31,614 bases of DNA. Source: RGIG3009 sp964470515. GTDB lineage: Bacteria > Bacillota > Clostridia > Oscillospirales > Acutalibacteraceae. The translations under genes and the position numbers were made by a program. Shown in pieces: positions 12,695 to 20,492 of this stretch. Under the pieces are notes generated by a model, which saw nothing but the letters and a program-made list of their open reading frames with translations, had not been told where the DNA came from and ran no database searches. Numbering within the stretch: position 1 is the stretch's first letter; every line of letters begins with the position of its first letter. Location of the stretch: NCBI GenBank assembly GCA_964470515.1, contig CAYYDD010000011.1, positions 1-31,614 on the forward strand. Reading direction: 5' to 3'.

Positions 12695-15670
12695 ATGAAA
12701 AGCGGTGACTCCCGCCTGACCGATAATTTCCACCGCGTTTGGATGCCGCTCATCGTTGCCGTCAGCTTCGCGGCGCTGGTGTTCGGCTGTCTGTGGGGCT
12801 TCGGCTCGTGGGACCCGATGGGAATCGACACCTCTGTCGCCACCGGCGTGGCGCAGAAATTCCTGCTGTGCGGCGGCATTGCCGCCCTGCTGGCCACGCT
12901 GATCTTCGTGCTCAGCCGCGAGGCGCTGCGCGACTCGGAGGATACGCCCTTGGAACGTCCCGTGTGGTACTATCCCGTATTGTCGGGTCTGCTGTCGCTG
13001 GGCGCGATGCTGGTGGCGTACGCGTTCCTCGGTATGTGGCCGTTCGGCGAAAAGACCGGTATGGTGGTGGATATGCACCACCAGTACGCGCCGCTGCTGT
13101 CCGGCTTGCGTGAGAATATTCTGAACGGCGAGCTGTCGCTGTACGATTTTGAAGTGGGTCTGGGTGCCAACTACCTGTCGCTCGGTGCGTACTACCTCGC
13201 CAGCCCCTTGAATCTGCTACTGCTTCTGTTCCCCGAAAGCCTGCTGGCCGAGGGTATCCTGTTTATCACACTGATAAAGAACGCGCTGTGCGGTGCGCTG
13301 TTTGCGCTGTTCGTGCAGTATCACACCGAAAAGCGTGAGCTGTACATCCCAGTCGTGTCGCTGATGTACTCGCTGATGATGTACCTGCTGGCCTATTCGT
13401 GGAACGTTATGTGGTTGGACGTGGTGATGCTCCTGCCGCTGGTGGTGCTCGGCTTTGAACGCCTGATGCGTACCGGCAAATACCTTACCTACGTGCTGTC
13501 GCTGGCGTATGCGCTGTTCGCGAACTACTATATCGCGTTTATGCTGTGCATCTTTTTGGCGCTGTATTACGTGTTTAACTACTGTCTGCGTCGGCAGCGT
13601 ACCCCCAAGCAGTTGAGTGTCAGCTTTGCACGCTTTGCCGGGTTCTCGGTGTTGGCTGCCGGTCTGGTGGCGTTTTTGCTCATTCCCGTGTACTTTGCCC
13701 TCAAGCTGACCTCGGCGGCGGATTCCAGTCTGCCCGATCCCACCAACACGCTGGATATCTTTGAGCTGCTCGGCCGCCATCTGGCGGGCACGTCACCCAC
13801 CATCCGCTCCGGCAATCTGCCGAATCTGTATTGCGGCGTGCTGTCGGCGATTTGCGTGCCGCTGTTTGCGCTGAACAAGAAGATCCCCCTGCGCATGCGC
13901 CTCGCCAACCTGCTGTTGTGGCTGGTGCTGGCGTTCTCGTTCCTGGTCAACTGGACGGATCTGCTGTGGCACGGTCTGCACGCGCCGAACGACCTGCCGT
14001 ACCGCTTCTCCTTCGTGTACTGCTTCTTCCTCGTTACACTGGCGATGTGGACGCTGCGCGATCTGGAGGGTGTTTCACTCAAACACGTGCTGGCGGTGTT
14101 GGCCGGGGCTGTGGCGTATCTGATGCTGGAGGAGCACTTCGGCGATGAGGCGTACGGCTTTGAGATCATCTATGTCAACCTGGTGCTGATCGCCGTGTAT
14201 ACGATCATTTTCGCGCTGTTCTCGCGCAAGCAGTTGCGCCGCCGTGTGGCGTACGCGTTGCTGCTGCTCGCAGTCGGCGTTGAAATGACGGTGAACGCCG
14301 GCTATGCGATCCTGCAAATCAACGGCAACGAATACTTCACCCGCCACGACGATTACGTCGATAACGAGATCACCGAAGCCCTGCATTTGGCGGTGGACAG
14401 AGCGCAGGAGTTGGGTGACGCGAAATACGGCGAGGGAAAATACCGTATGGAATTTCTGCCGCGCCGTACCTGCGTGGATACCGCGCTGTTCCACTATCAA
14501 GGTGTCACGAATTTCGCATCCAGCAACTATTACACCACCACCAAGCTGATGGGCGGGTGGGGCTATGCCGTCAATGGCGTCAACAGCCATCTGTACCACA
14601 CCTTTATGCCGTTCACTGATTCACTGCTCGGCATCCGCTATCTGGTGTCGGATACGGAGCTGTCCGATACGCCGCAGCTCACCAAGGTGGACACCGTTGC
14701 CCACGGTGCGTACACCTACTATATCTACGAAAACTGCGATGCTCTCAGCCTGGGCTACGTGGTGGATTCGTCCGTCACGGACTACGAATTTACCAAATAT
14801 AATCCCATCTCCTCGCTGGAGGATCTGTTCGGCAAGCTGAATGACACCTACCTGCCGCTGTTCTATGAGAATGCCATTGCCACGGTCGTCGGCACGGGCG
14901 CGGAGCTGGGCTTCACCTCGGCGGGCTTCCGTGTCCAGCCCATGGGTGACGGCACGGCTGCGACGTTTACCGCCACCGTCGAGTATCCCGGTCAGGTGTA
15001 CGTATACGCCGACTGTATGGCGGCGGAGTCGATGTCCATTCGCTACGGCGATAAAACCGTCAGTGCCTCCCCGCACGAGCCGTATCTGCTGAGCGTCGGC
15101 ACGCTGGAGGCCGGGGAGGTCATCACGCTGGAGGTGCAGGCCGATCAGTATTGCAGCGGTAACTTCTACGTGGTCACCCTCAACGGGGAAGCGTACAACG
15201 CCGGTATGGCGATTCTCAAGGACGAGCAGCTCGAGATCACCGAAATGAGCGACACCCACGTCATCGGCACGGTGGACGCGAGCTTCGCCGGCACGATGAT
15301 GACATCCATCCCGTACGACGCGGGCTGGTTGGTGCGCGTGGACGGTAAGCTTGTGCCAACCTACGGCATTAACGACGGTCTGCTCGGCTTCGATATGCCC
15401 GTCGGCACTCACACCGTGGAGCTCGTTTACTACCCCTCCGGCTGGTGGATCGGCGTCATTATCAGCGCGGTGTCGCTGGCGGTGCTGATCCTGCTGTTAG
15501 TGCTCGGCCGCGTCCGCCGCAGCAAGCCTGCCGCCGCGGACCATCTTGACTGCGATTGCGCACAGCCCGTGCAGGGCAGCTTGTCCGCTGCGCAGCAGCC
15601 GATGACGGATATTCCTCCCTTGCCCGAAACCTTTGAGGAGCTGACGGAGGAAGCACCTCCTGAGGAATAA
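12695..15670 (+). CDS. YfhO family membrane protein (GT-C-type)
   Basis: A 991-residue integral membrane protein of the YfhO family. In Gram-positive bacteria such proteins are linked to glycosylation of lipoteichoic acid or other surface polymers from lipid-linked sugars. The first ~560 residues hold about a dozen membrane segments. The early extracytoplasmic loop with MVVDMHHQYAPLLSG followed by GLGANYLSLGAYYLASPLN is the family signature; its Asp is in the position of the GT-C catalytic acid. A large extracytoplasmic beta-rich domain (about 560-920) follows, then a last membrane helix (WWIGVIISAVSLAVLILLLV) and an acidic cytoplasmic tail. The ATG at 12695 is preceded by GAGGAGGA. It is monocistronic and somewhat longer than typical homologues. 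Confidence 0.9.
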   Translation: MKSGDSRLTDNFHRVWMPLIVAVSFAALVFGCLWGFGSWDPMGIDTSVATGVAQKFLLCGGIAALLATLIFVLSREALRDSEDTPLERPVWYYPVLSGLLSLGAMLVAYAFLGMWPFGEKTGMVVDMHHQYAPLLSGLRENILNGELSLYDFEVGLGANYLSLGAYYLASPLNLLLLLFPESLLAEGILFITLIKNALCGALFALFVQYHTEKRELYIPVVSLMYSLMMYLLAYSWNVMWLDVVMLLPLVVLGFERLMRTGKYLTYVLSLAYALFANYYIAFMLCIFLALYYVFNYCLRRQRTPKQLSVSFARFAGFSVLAAGLVAFLLIPVYFALKLTSAADSSLPDPTNTLDIFELLGRHLAGTSPTIRSGNLPNLYCGVLSAICVPLFALNKKIPLRMRLANLLLWLVLAFSFLVNWTDLLWHGLHAPNDLPYRFSFVYCFFLVTLAMWTLRDLEGVSLKHVLAVLAGAVAYLMLEEHFGDEAYGFEIIYVNLVLIAVYTIIFALFSRKQLRRRVAYALLLLAVGVEMTVNAGYAILQINGNEYFTRHDDYVDNEITEALHLAVDRAQELGDAKYGEGKYRMEFLPRRTCVDTALFHYQGVTNFASSNYYTTTKLMGGWGYAVNGVNSHLYHTFMPFTDSLLGIRYLVSDTELSDTPQLTKVDTVAHGAYTYYIYENCDALSLGYVVDSSVTDYEFTKYNPISSLEDLFGKLNDTYLPLFYENAIATVVGTGAELGFTSAGFRVQPMGDGTAATFTATVEYPGQVYVYADCMAAESMSIRYGDKTVSASPHEPYLLSVGTLEAGEVITLEVQADQYCSGNFYVVTLNGEAYNAGMAILKDEQLEITEMSDTHVIGTVDASFAGTMMTSIPYDAGWLVRVDGKLVPTYGINDGLLGFDMPVGTHTVELVYYPSGWWIGVIISAVSLAVLILLLVLGRVRRSKPAAADHLDCDCAQPVQGSLSAAQQPMTDIPPLPETFEELTEEAPPEE

Positions 15671-15674
15671 TACG

Positions 15675-15705
15675 CAAAAGCCACCCGCAGGTGGCTTTTG
15701 TTTTC
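15675..15705 (+). terminator. Terminator after yfhO-like gene
   Basis: CAAAAGCCACC (15675-15685) pairs with GGTGGCTTTTG (15690-15700) around a 4-nt loop and is followed by TTTT. It begins four bases after the stop. Confidence 0.85.
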
Positions 15706-15706
15706 A

Positions 15707-15835
15707 TCCCCGCACGACCCCACGGGGAATGAATTATTTTGGTGCCGGCTTCGCCGACGGAATATACGCCCCCTCTCCGAGGGGCTATCCGTAGGGTAGG
15801 AGCTTGCCCCCGCCGCCATCACCCGCACAAACAAA
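15707..15835. repeat. Gene-free, repeat-like intergenic segment
   Basis: No gene is visible. The segment holds short palindromes such as GCCGGC-TTC-GCCGAC (15743-15757) and GCCCCTC-TCC-GAGGGGC (near 15769-15785), typical of dispersed intergenic repeats in Oscillospiraceae. Whether it recurs in this genome cannot be judged from one window. Confidence 0.4.
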
Positions 15836-15839
15836 ATAT

Positions 15840-15892
15840 CCCCCTCACGAGGCGACTTCCTTACGGAGTGCGTCTTGTGAGGGGGATTTTTT
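15840..15892. terminator. Long bidirectional hairpin between yfhO-like gene and dus
   Basis: Arms 15840-15860 (starting CCCCCTCACGAGGCG) and 15865-15885 (ending CTTGTGAGGGGG) form a 21-bp stem with two mismatches and a TTAC loop. ATTTTTT follows on the plus strand and ATATTTTG on the minus strand, so it can end transcripts from both sides. It lies directly after the dus stop. Confidence 0.75.
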
Positions 15893-15893
15893 A

Positions 15894-16865
15894 TTAGTCT
15901 TCCTCATTCGCTCGGATGACCCGCTGACACAGCAACCGCAGGTCGTCCATCGTGCTGATAGTGCCTGCCTCGCCGCGAAACACGGCGGCACCGCGTAGCT
16001 CGCGCATATACCACGACGCGTGCTTGCGCGCCTGCAATAGCGCACAGCGTTCGCCCTTGAGCGACACCGCCAACGCGACCTGACGGCACAGCGTTTCCAT
16101 CCGCTTGGCCAGCGGCGGGTCGGGCAGCAGCGTACCGTGATTTAAATACGCTTCCACCTGCGAAAACACCCACGGCGCACCGAGCGCACCGCGCCCGATC
16201 ATAATGAGATCGCACCCGGTCTGCTCATACAAGGCGGCTGCCGTCTTTGCCGACGTCACATCGCCGTTGCCGATCACAGGCACCGATACCGCCTGCTTGA
16301 CTGCGCGGATGATATCCCAGTCCACCGGCGGCGCGTACATCTGATCCCGTGTTCTCCCGTGCACCGTGATGGCCGCAGCACCGCCGCTCTCACACGCCTG
16401 CGCGACCTCCACGGCGTTGACCTCGTCCTTTGCGTAGCCCTTGCGGAGCTTCACCGTCACCGGCACCTCCACCGCCTCGCACGTCGCCCTGACGATGCGA
16501 TAGCACAAGTCCGGGTCACGCATCAGCGCACTGCCGCAGTGATTGCCCGCGATCTTCGGCGCGGGACAGCCCATATTGATATCCAGCCAATCCGGTTGCT
16601 GAGCCATCACCAGACGGGCCGCCTTCGCCATCGTCTCCGGGTCGTCACCGAACAGTTGGATAGCCGCCGGTCGCTCACGGTCGGACAATACCGCCAGCTC
16701 GCGGCTTTTGGCATCGCCGTAGGTCAGTGCCTTGGCACTTATCATCTCCGACACCGTAAACGCCGCCCCGTGATCCCGACAGATACGACGAAAGGCGGCA
16801 TCCGCCACTCCGGCCATCGGAGCGAGTGCCGCTTTCTCGGTGATCTCAACGCACCCGATCTGCAT
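15894..16865 (-). CDS. dus: tRNA-dihydrouridine synthase
   Basis: A 323-residue FMN-dependent Dus enzyme that reduces uridines in tRNA D-loops using NADPH. It opens with ALAPMAGVADAAFRRIC (FMN-binding). DWLDINMGCPAPKI carries the catalytic Cys, followed by GSALMRDP. VTVKLRKGY, AAITVHGRTRDQMY and VIGNGDVTSAKTA are the phosphate and flavin contacts, with GCDLIMIGRGALGAPW at the barrel end. The Dus subfamily is DusB-like by length and motifs. Its ATG overlaps the stop of the XRE gene (TGATG), so it is translationally coupled to it, an odd partner for a housekeeping gene. Confidence 0.93.
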   Translation of the reverse strand: MQIGCVEITEKAALAPMAGVADAAFRRICRDHGAAFTVSEMISAKALTYGDAKSRELAVLSDRERPAAIQLFGDDPETMAKAARLVMAQQPDWLDINMGCPAPKIAGNHCGSALMRDPDLCYRIVRATCEAVEVPVTVKLRKGYAKDEVNAVEVAQACESGGAAAITVHGRTRDQMYAPPVDWDIIRAVKQAVSVPVIGNGDVTSAKTAAALYEQTGCDLIMIGRGALGAPWVFSQVEAYLNHGTLLPDPPLAKRMETLCRQVALAVSLKGERCALLQARKHASWYMRELRGAAVFRGEAGTISTMDDLRLLCQRVIRANEED

Positions 16866-17080
16866 CAGCTTTCCTCGTCAGGAACATATTCCAACAGATC
16901 TGCCGGCTGGCAATCCAGCTCACGGCAGATCGTATTCAGCGTGCTGAAGCGTACGGCACGTGCCTTATTGGTCTTGAGGATGGACAAATTCGCCAGCGTG
17001 ATGCCCACGCGGTCGGACAGCTCCGTCAAGCTCATCTTGCGGCGCGCCATCATGACATCCAGATTGACAATGATTGCCAT
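16865..17080 (-). CDS. YozG-like XRE/Cro-type HTH regulator
   Basis: A 71-residue, single-domain helix-turn-helix protein. The opening MAIIVNLDVMMARRKMSLTE and the core LSDRVGITLANLSILKTNKARAVRFSTLNTICRELDCQPADLLEY are typical of the small XRE regulators encoded beside DUF2975 membrane proteins in Firmicutes, as here. The ATG at 17080 with GAAGGGG upstream is preferred to the in-frame GTG at 17089. The downstream dus start overlaps its stop. It probably controls its own operon from the promoter at 17604. Confidence 0.92.
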   Translation of the reverse strand: MAIIVNLDVMMARRKMSLTELSDRVGITLANLSILKTNKARAVRFSTLNTICRELDCQPADLLEYVPDEES

Positions 17081-17106
17081 AGGAAACACCCCTTCATTTT
17101 GACGGC

Positions 17107-17568
17107 CTAAATCGTCATATCGTTTTCCGCCTTATACGCGGCGGCCTGCCGAAACAGCTCCGCAAACACAAATAGCACCAGCCCGATAAAGGCGAAGATC
17201 ACCATAATCAGCGCCATAAAAAACTTGGCAAAGCCCAGCGCCAGCACGAACACCAGATATAATGCCGCCAACGTCAGGCACAGCACACCGATGGTGCGCA
17301 AGCGGTGGGAGACCTCATTCCCAAACGGCCGCCCCGCGTTGATGCTTTTCAACACGCCGCGGCATTGCCACAGCACGAACTCCGCCATCACACCGCTGGT
17401 ATACATAATGATGAGATAATCGCTGTAAAATTCCTTACCGGGTCCCTGCGCGGTGATGGCCTCGGTCAGCCACGGCAACAGGAGCATCATCAACAGATCG
17501 GCCGCCATCAGCACATACACAGACTTCTCCATCACACGGCTCAGGGTCAGCTTTCGGGAAGTGCCCAT
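17107..17568 (-). CDS. DUF2975 domain membrane protein
   Basis: A 153-residue protein with four hydrophobic segments (about 16-36, 47-69, 90-110, 115-140). The connecting stretch GRPFGNEVSHRLRTIG between segments 2 and 3 is the DUF2975 signature. Function is unknown; the gene is almost always next to a small XRE regulator, suggesting a membrane-sensor/regulator pair, which is inference. The ATG at 17568 is chosen because AGGAG lies 8 nt away; the ATG at 17574 is too close to it. First gene of DUF2975-XRE-dus. Confidence 0.88.
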   Translation of the reverse strand: MGTSRKLTLSRVMEKSVYVLMAADLLMMLLLPWLTEAITAQGPGKEFYSDYLIIMYTSGVMAEFVLWQCRGVLKSINAGRPFGNEVSHRLRTIGVLCLTLAALYLVFVLALGFAKFFMALIMVIFAFIGLVLFVFAELFRQAAAYKAENDMTI

Positions 17569-17603
17569 ACACATTCTCCTTTTTACAAACCTGACTTTTT
17601 AAT

Positions 17604-17632
17604 AGTATATCATTGCTTGTTCCCTTAGTCAA
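17604..17632 (-). promoter_or_regulatory. Promoter of DUF2975-XRE-dus operon
   Basis: On the minus strand TTGACT (17632-17627), a 17-bp spacer and TATACT (17609-17604). The -35 box overlaps the stop codon of the upstream amidase gene, and no terminator separates them. Confidence 0.75.
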
Positions 17633-18189
17633 CTATTTAAAAATGCCGTGATGCCGTTCGCCACCCCCAGCGCGAACAGCTGCGGCGCATCCGCCATCAG
17701 CGCCGCATCCCCGGGGTTGGTGATAAAACCCAGCTCCACGAGTACGGCGGGCATTTGGGTGCGTCGCAGCACGTACAGGTTGGTGCGTGGTGTGACCCCT
17801 CGGTCGGGCAGTCCCGTCGCCTCGGAGAGATACCGCACGATGGAGCGTCCCAGCTCGCCCGCAGTGGAGTCTACGCGGTACACCAGTGCCTCCGAGCCGG
17901 AGGCCGAGGTGATCTCCGACGCGTTGGCGTGCAGGCTGATAAAGTAATCCGCACCCCACGTGTTCGCGTCGTTCACACGCGCCGCCAGTGATGAAGCGTT
18001 GGAGGTGCCGAGCTGCGTATCTGCGGTAGGGCGGGAGAGCCGCACCTCATAGCCCTCCGCCTGCAAAATACCGGCCAGCTCCTGCCCGATCCGGAACACC
18101 AGATCCTGCTCGCGGTAGCCGTTGCCCTCTGCGCCGGCGTTGGGGTTTTGCGGGTTGTGTCCCTGGTCTATGTAAATTTTCGTTGCCAT
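17629..18189 (-). CDS. N-acetylmuramoyl-L-alanine amidase (Amidase_3)
   Basis: A 186-residue zinc amidase that cleaves the bond between MurNAc and the stem peptide. The single catalytic domain spans the whole protein: KIYIDQGHNP with H11, E27 in GYREQDL, H87 in SLHANAS and catalytic E152 in VLVELGFITN, all in CwlC/AmiC order. There is no signal peptide, transmembrane segment or wall-binding repeat, so it may be released on mother-cell lysis like sporulation amidases, or leave by another route. GGAGGG lies just before the ATG. It has no clear partner gene. Confidence 0.93.
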   Translation of the reverse strand: MATKIYIDQGHNPQNPNAGAEGNGYREQDLVFRIGQELAGILQAEGYEVRLSRPTADTQLGTSNASSLAARVNDANTWGADYFISLHANASEITSASGSEALVYRVDSTAGELGRSIVRYLSEATGLPDRGVTPRTNLYVLRRTQMPAVLVELGFITNPGDAALMADAPQLFALGVANGITAFLNS

Positions 18190-18281
18190 ATCACACCCTC
18201 CTTGGTGCCAGTATATGCCAACAGCCCGACCGCCGTGCCACCCCGCACGATCCCAACCAACATCGTCTGCTGTCTGACACT

Positions 18282-18315
18282 GAGAAACGGCAGGCCTTTC
18301 CGCCTGCCGTTTCTC
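18282..18315 (-). terminator. Terminator at end of polysaccharide cluster
   Basis: A perfect 14-bp stem with GAGAAACGGCAGGC (18282-18295) and GCCTGCCGTTTCTC (18302-18315) around six bases. It begins eight bases beyond the epimerase stop. There is no good U-tract after the stem, so efficiency is uncertain. Confidence 0.65.
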
Positions 18316-18322
18316 GGTTCAT

Positions 18323-19429
18323 TTATACCGTTGCCTTACCGAACTCCAGAATATCCGCAATGCGCTTGGAGGCCAAGCCGTCCCCGTACGGGTTACTGGC
18401 GGTGCTCATCGCGGTGTAGGCCGCGGGATCCTCCAGCAACAGCTTGAAGTTATCGTAAATGACCTGCTCGTCGGTGCCCACCAGCTTCAGCGTACCGGCG
18501 GCAATACCCTCGGGACGCTCGGTGGTATCCCGCATCACCAGCACCGGCTTGCCCAGCGACGGCGCCTCCTCCTGAATACCTCCCGAATCCGTCAGGATCA
18601 TATAGCTGCGGCTGAGGAAGTTGTGGAAATCCAGCACCTCCAGCGGCTCGATGATGTGGATACGGTCGTTATCGCCCAGAATGGCATCCGCCGTCTCCCG
18701 CACCACGGGATTCATATGAATGGGATAGATCGCCTTCACGTCCGGGTGCTCATCCAGCACGCGGCGGATGGCGCGAAACATATGCCTCATCGGCTCACCC
18801 AGATTTTCACGGCGGTGCGCCGTGATCATAATGAGGCGGCTGTCGGCCGCCCATTCCAGCTCGGGATGGCTGTAATCCTCACGCACCGTGGTTTTGAGCG
18901 CGTCAATGGCGGTGTTGCCGGTCACGTAAATGCCCTCCGCCGGCTTGCCCTCGTTCAGCAGATTCTGACGGGACAGCTCCGTGGGAGAGAAGTTGTATCG
19001 GCTGATGATGCCCACCGCCTGACGGTTGAACTCCTCCGGGTAGGGGGAATAGACGTTGTAAGTACGCAGTCCCGCCTCTACGTGGCCGACGGGGATCTGT
19101 AGGTAAAAGCACGCCAGCGCGGTGACAAAGGTGGTGGACGTGTCGCCGTGTACCAGCACCACGTCCGGGTGTTCCGCCTCCAGCACCGACTTGATGCGCT
19201 CCAGAATGTTGGTCGTCACGTCAAACAGCGTTTGACGCTCCTTCATAATGGAGAGATCGTAGTCCGGCTCCACCTGAAACGCCGCCAGCACCTGATCCAG
19301 CATCTGCCGGTGCTGGCCGGTCACGCACACAACGGTGCGAAAGCCCGGGCGGCTTTTCAGCTCGTTCACCAGCGGACACATCTTAATAGCCTCCGGACGC
19401 GTGCCGAAGACGAGCATAACGGTTTTCAT
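18323..19429 (-). CDS. wecB: UDP-N-acetylglucosamine 2-epimerase (non-hydrolysing)
   Basis: A 368-residue cytoplasmic enzyme interconverting UDP-GlcNAc and UDP-ManNAc, thus supplying ManNAc-type sugars for the polysaccharide. Diagnostic blocks are MLVFGTRPEAIKMCPLV (start), VLVHGDTSTT, VGHVEAGLRTY, ITAHRRENLG and DSGGIQEEAPSLGKPVLVMRDTTERPEG (UDP and allosteric-site residues). The ATG at 19429 has GAGGGG upstream; an in-frame TTG at 19435 lacks one. It is the last gene of the minus-strand cluster. No UDP-ManNAc dehydrogenase is present in the window. Confidence 0.95.
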   Translation of the reverse strand: MKTVMLVFGTRPEAIKMCPLVNELKSRPGFRTVVCVTGQHRQMLDQVLAAFQVEPDYDLSIMKERQTLFDVTTNILERIKSVLEAEHPDVVLVHGDTSTTFVTALACFYLQIPVGHVEAGLRTYNVYSPYPEEFNRQAVGIISRYNFSPTELSRQNLLNEGKPAEGIYVTGNTAIDALKTTVREDYSHPELEWAADSRLIMITAHRRENLGEPMRHMFRAIRRVLDEHPDVKAIYPIHMNPVVRETADAILGDNDRIHIIEPLEVLDFHNFLSRSYMILTDSGGIQEEAPSLGKPVLVMRDTTERPEGIAAGTLKLVGTDEQVIYDNFKLLLEDPAAYTAMSTASNPYGDGLASKRIADILEFGKATV

Positions 19430-19442
19430 TAGCAAACACCCC

Positions 19443-20231
19443 TCATTCCTTAATGATGGTGCGGTTGATGCCGATGCCGGTGCCCTTCACAAACGCCCAG
19501 CAGAACACGGCAAACGCCGACGTGATGACCGGTAGCTTTTCAATATGCCGGTATAGATGCCAGTGGTATTTTATAAGCTTCAGCTTGTTGGCCGACAGTG
19601 AATTGCTGCGCACACGGTACTTCATCAGCCGCTCGCTCAGTCCGTAGCAACTATCGCCGCCGCGCAGGGCGCACAGCCACAGTGCAAAATCGTTGCGCTT
19701 TTTGATGGGCGGAACCGTCAGATCACCGAAATGCGTGCGATCATACATCACGGTTGAGTTGCCGACGGGATCGCTCAGAAATAGCATTTTCCAGTAACCC
19801 GTGCGCTTCGGCGGGCAAAGCGCTTTGTGCAGGCTGGCACCGTTGTCGTCGATCTGGGTGTAGGCGGTGGCGGTAAAATAGCAGGGCGTGCCCGCCGCAG
19901 TCAGCTCCCGCATAAAGGTCAGTTGCTTGTCCAGCTTCTCGGGATGCCACAGATCGTCACTGTCCAGAAACGCCACGTAATCGCCTGTGGCCAGCTCCAG
20001 CGCACGGGAGCGCGCCACCGCAGCACCGCTGTTCTGCGCCAAACGCTCATAGCGGATGCGCTTGTCCTCCAAAAACGGGCGCAGTACCTCCTCCGTGTTG
20101 TCGGAGGAAGCATCGTCCACGATCAGTAGCTCCCAGTGGGGATAGGTCTGATCCAATACCGTTTGTACCGATTCGGCAATAAACTGCGCGCAATTATAGG
20201 TGGGCATTACGATGGAAACGAGCTTTTCCAT
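19443..20231 (-). CDS. Glycosyltransferase family 2
   Basis: A 262-residue inverting GT-A glycosyltransferase. SIVMPTYNCAQFIAESVQTVLDQTYPHWELLIVDDASSDNTEEV is the nucleotide-binding start, YVAFLDSDDLWHPEKL carries the DxD metal site, and a later LSERLMKYRVRSNSLS segment matches TuaG/EpsJ-like GT2 enzymes. Sugar specificity is unknown. There is an AGGAGG site. GC is high, like the epimerase downstream and unlike the five genes upstream. Confidence 0.9.
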   Translation of the reverse strand: MEKLVSIVMPTYNCAQFIAESVQTVLDQTYPHWELLIVDDASSDNTEEVLRPFLEDKRIRYERLAQNSGAAVARSRALELATGDYVAFLDSDDLWHPEKLDKQLTFMRELTAAGTPCYFTATAYTQIDDNGASLHKALCPPKRTGYWKMLFLSDPVGNSTVMYDRTHFGDLTVPPIKKRNDFALWLCALRGGDSCYGLSERLMKYRVRSNSLSANKLKLIKYHWHLYRHIEKLPVITSAFAVFCWAFVKGTGIGINRTIIKE

Positions 20232-20282
20232 AGGGATTCCTCCTGTTGCTTTGGTGCGGAAACAGTTAAATGAAACGCCGGT

Positions 20283-20492
20283 TTATTCACTATACAGGTT
20301 CCCTTGCTCCTTTTTAAACGGACAAACGCGGATGCATCGGTAGCAAGCAATACACCGGCTGTGATCCACGTGCGGATATTCGAAGCCCTCGTCGTCCGCC
20401 ATCATAGAGATGGCATCGCGGGGGCAGATCGCATAGCAGGCTGTGCATCCGCAGCAATCCGCCTTGGTTTCAAACAAAACGGGATATTCCAT
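20283..20492 (-). CDS. 2x[4Fe-4S] ferredoxin, detached domain of an FrhB-type protein
   Basis: A 69-residue protein with two complete cluster motifs: CCGCTACYAICP and CIACYRCIRVCP. In capsule clusters this module is normally the N-terminal domain of a ~400-residue 'F420 hydrogenase/dehydrogenase beta subunit' protein. Here it is a separate gene, and it lies downstream of the catalytic gene, sharing TGATG with its stop. Cys count and spacing are intact, so it is probably functional in trans. The reversed order is unusual and may reflect a permutation or repair after rearrangement. Confidence 0.88.
   Translation of the reverse strand: MEYPVLFETKADCCGCTACYAICPRDAISMMADDEGFEYPHVDHSRCIACYRCIRVCPFKKEQGNLYSE

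Noticed and set aside
16359..17102. A 247-codon open frame on the plus strand opposite dus and the XRE gene
   Set aside because: It is a shadow of two well-supported minus-strand genes, is rich in Arg/His and has no recognisable domain or ribosome site.
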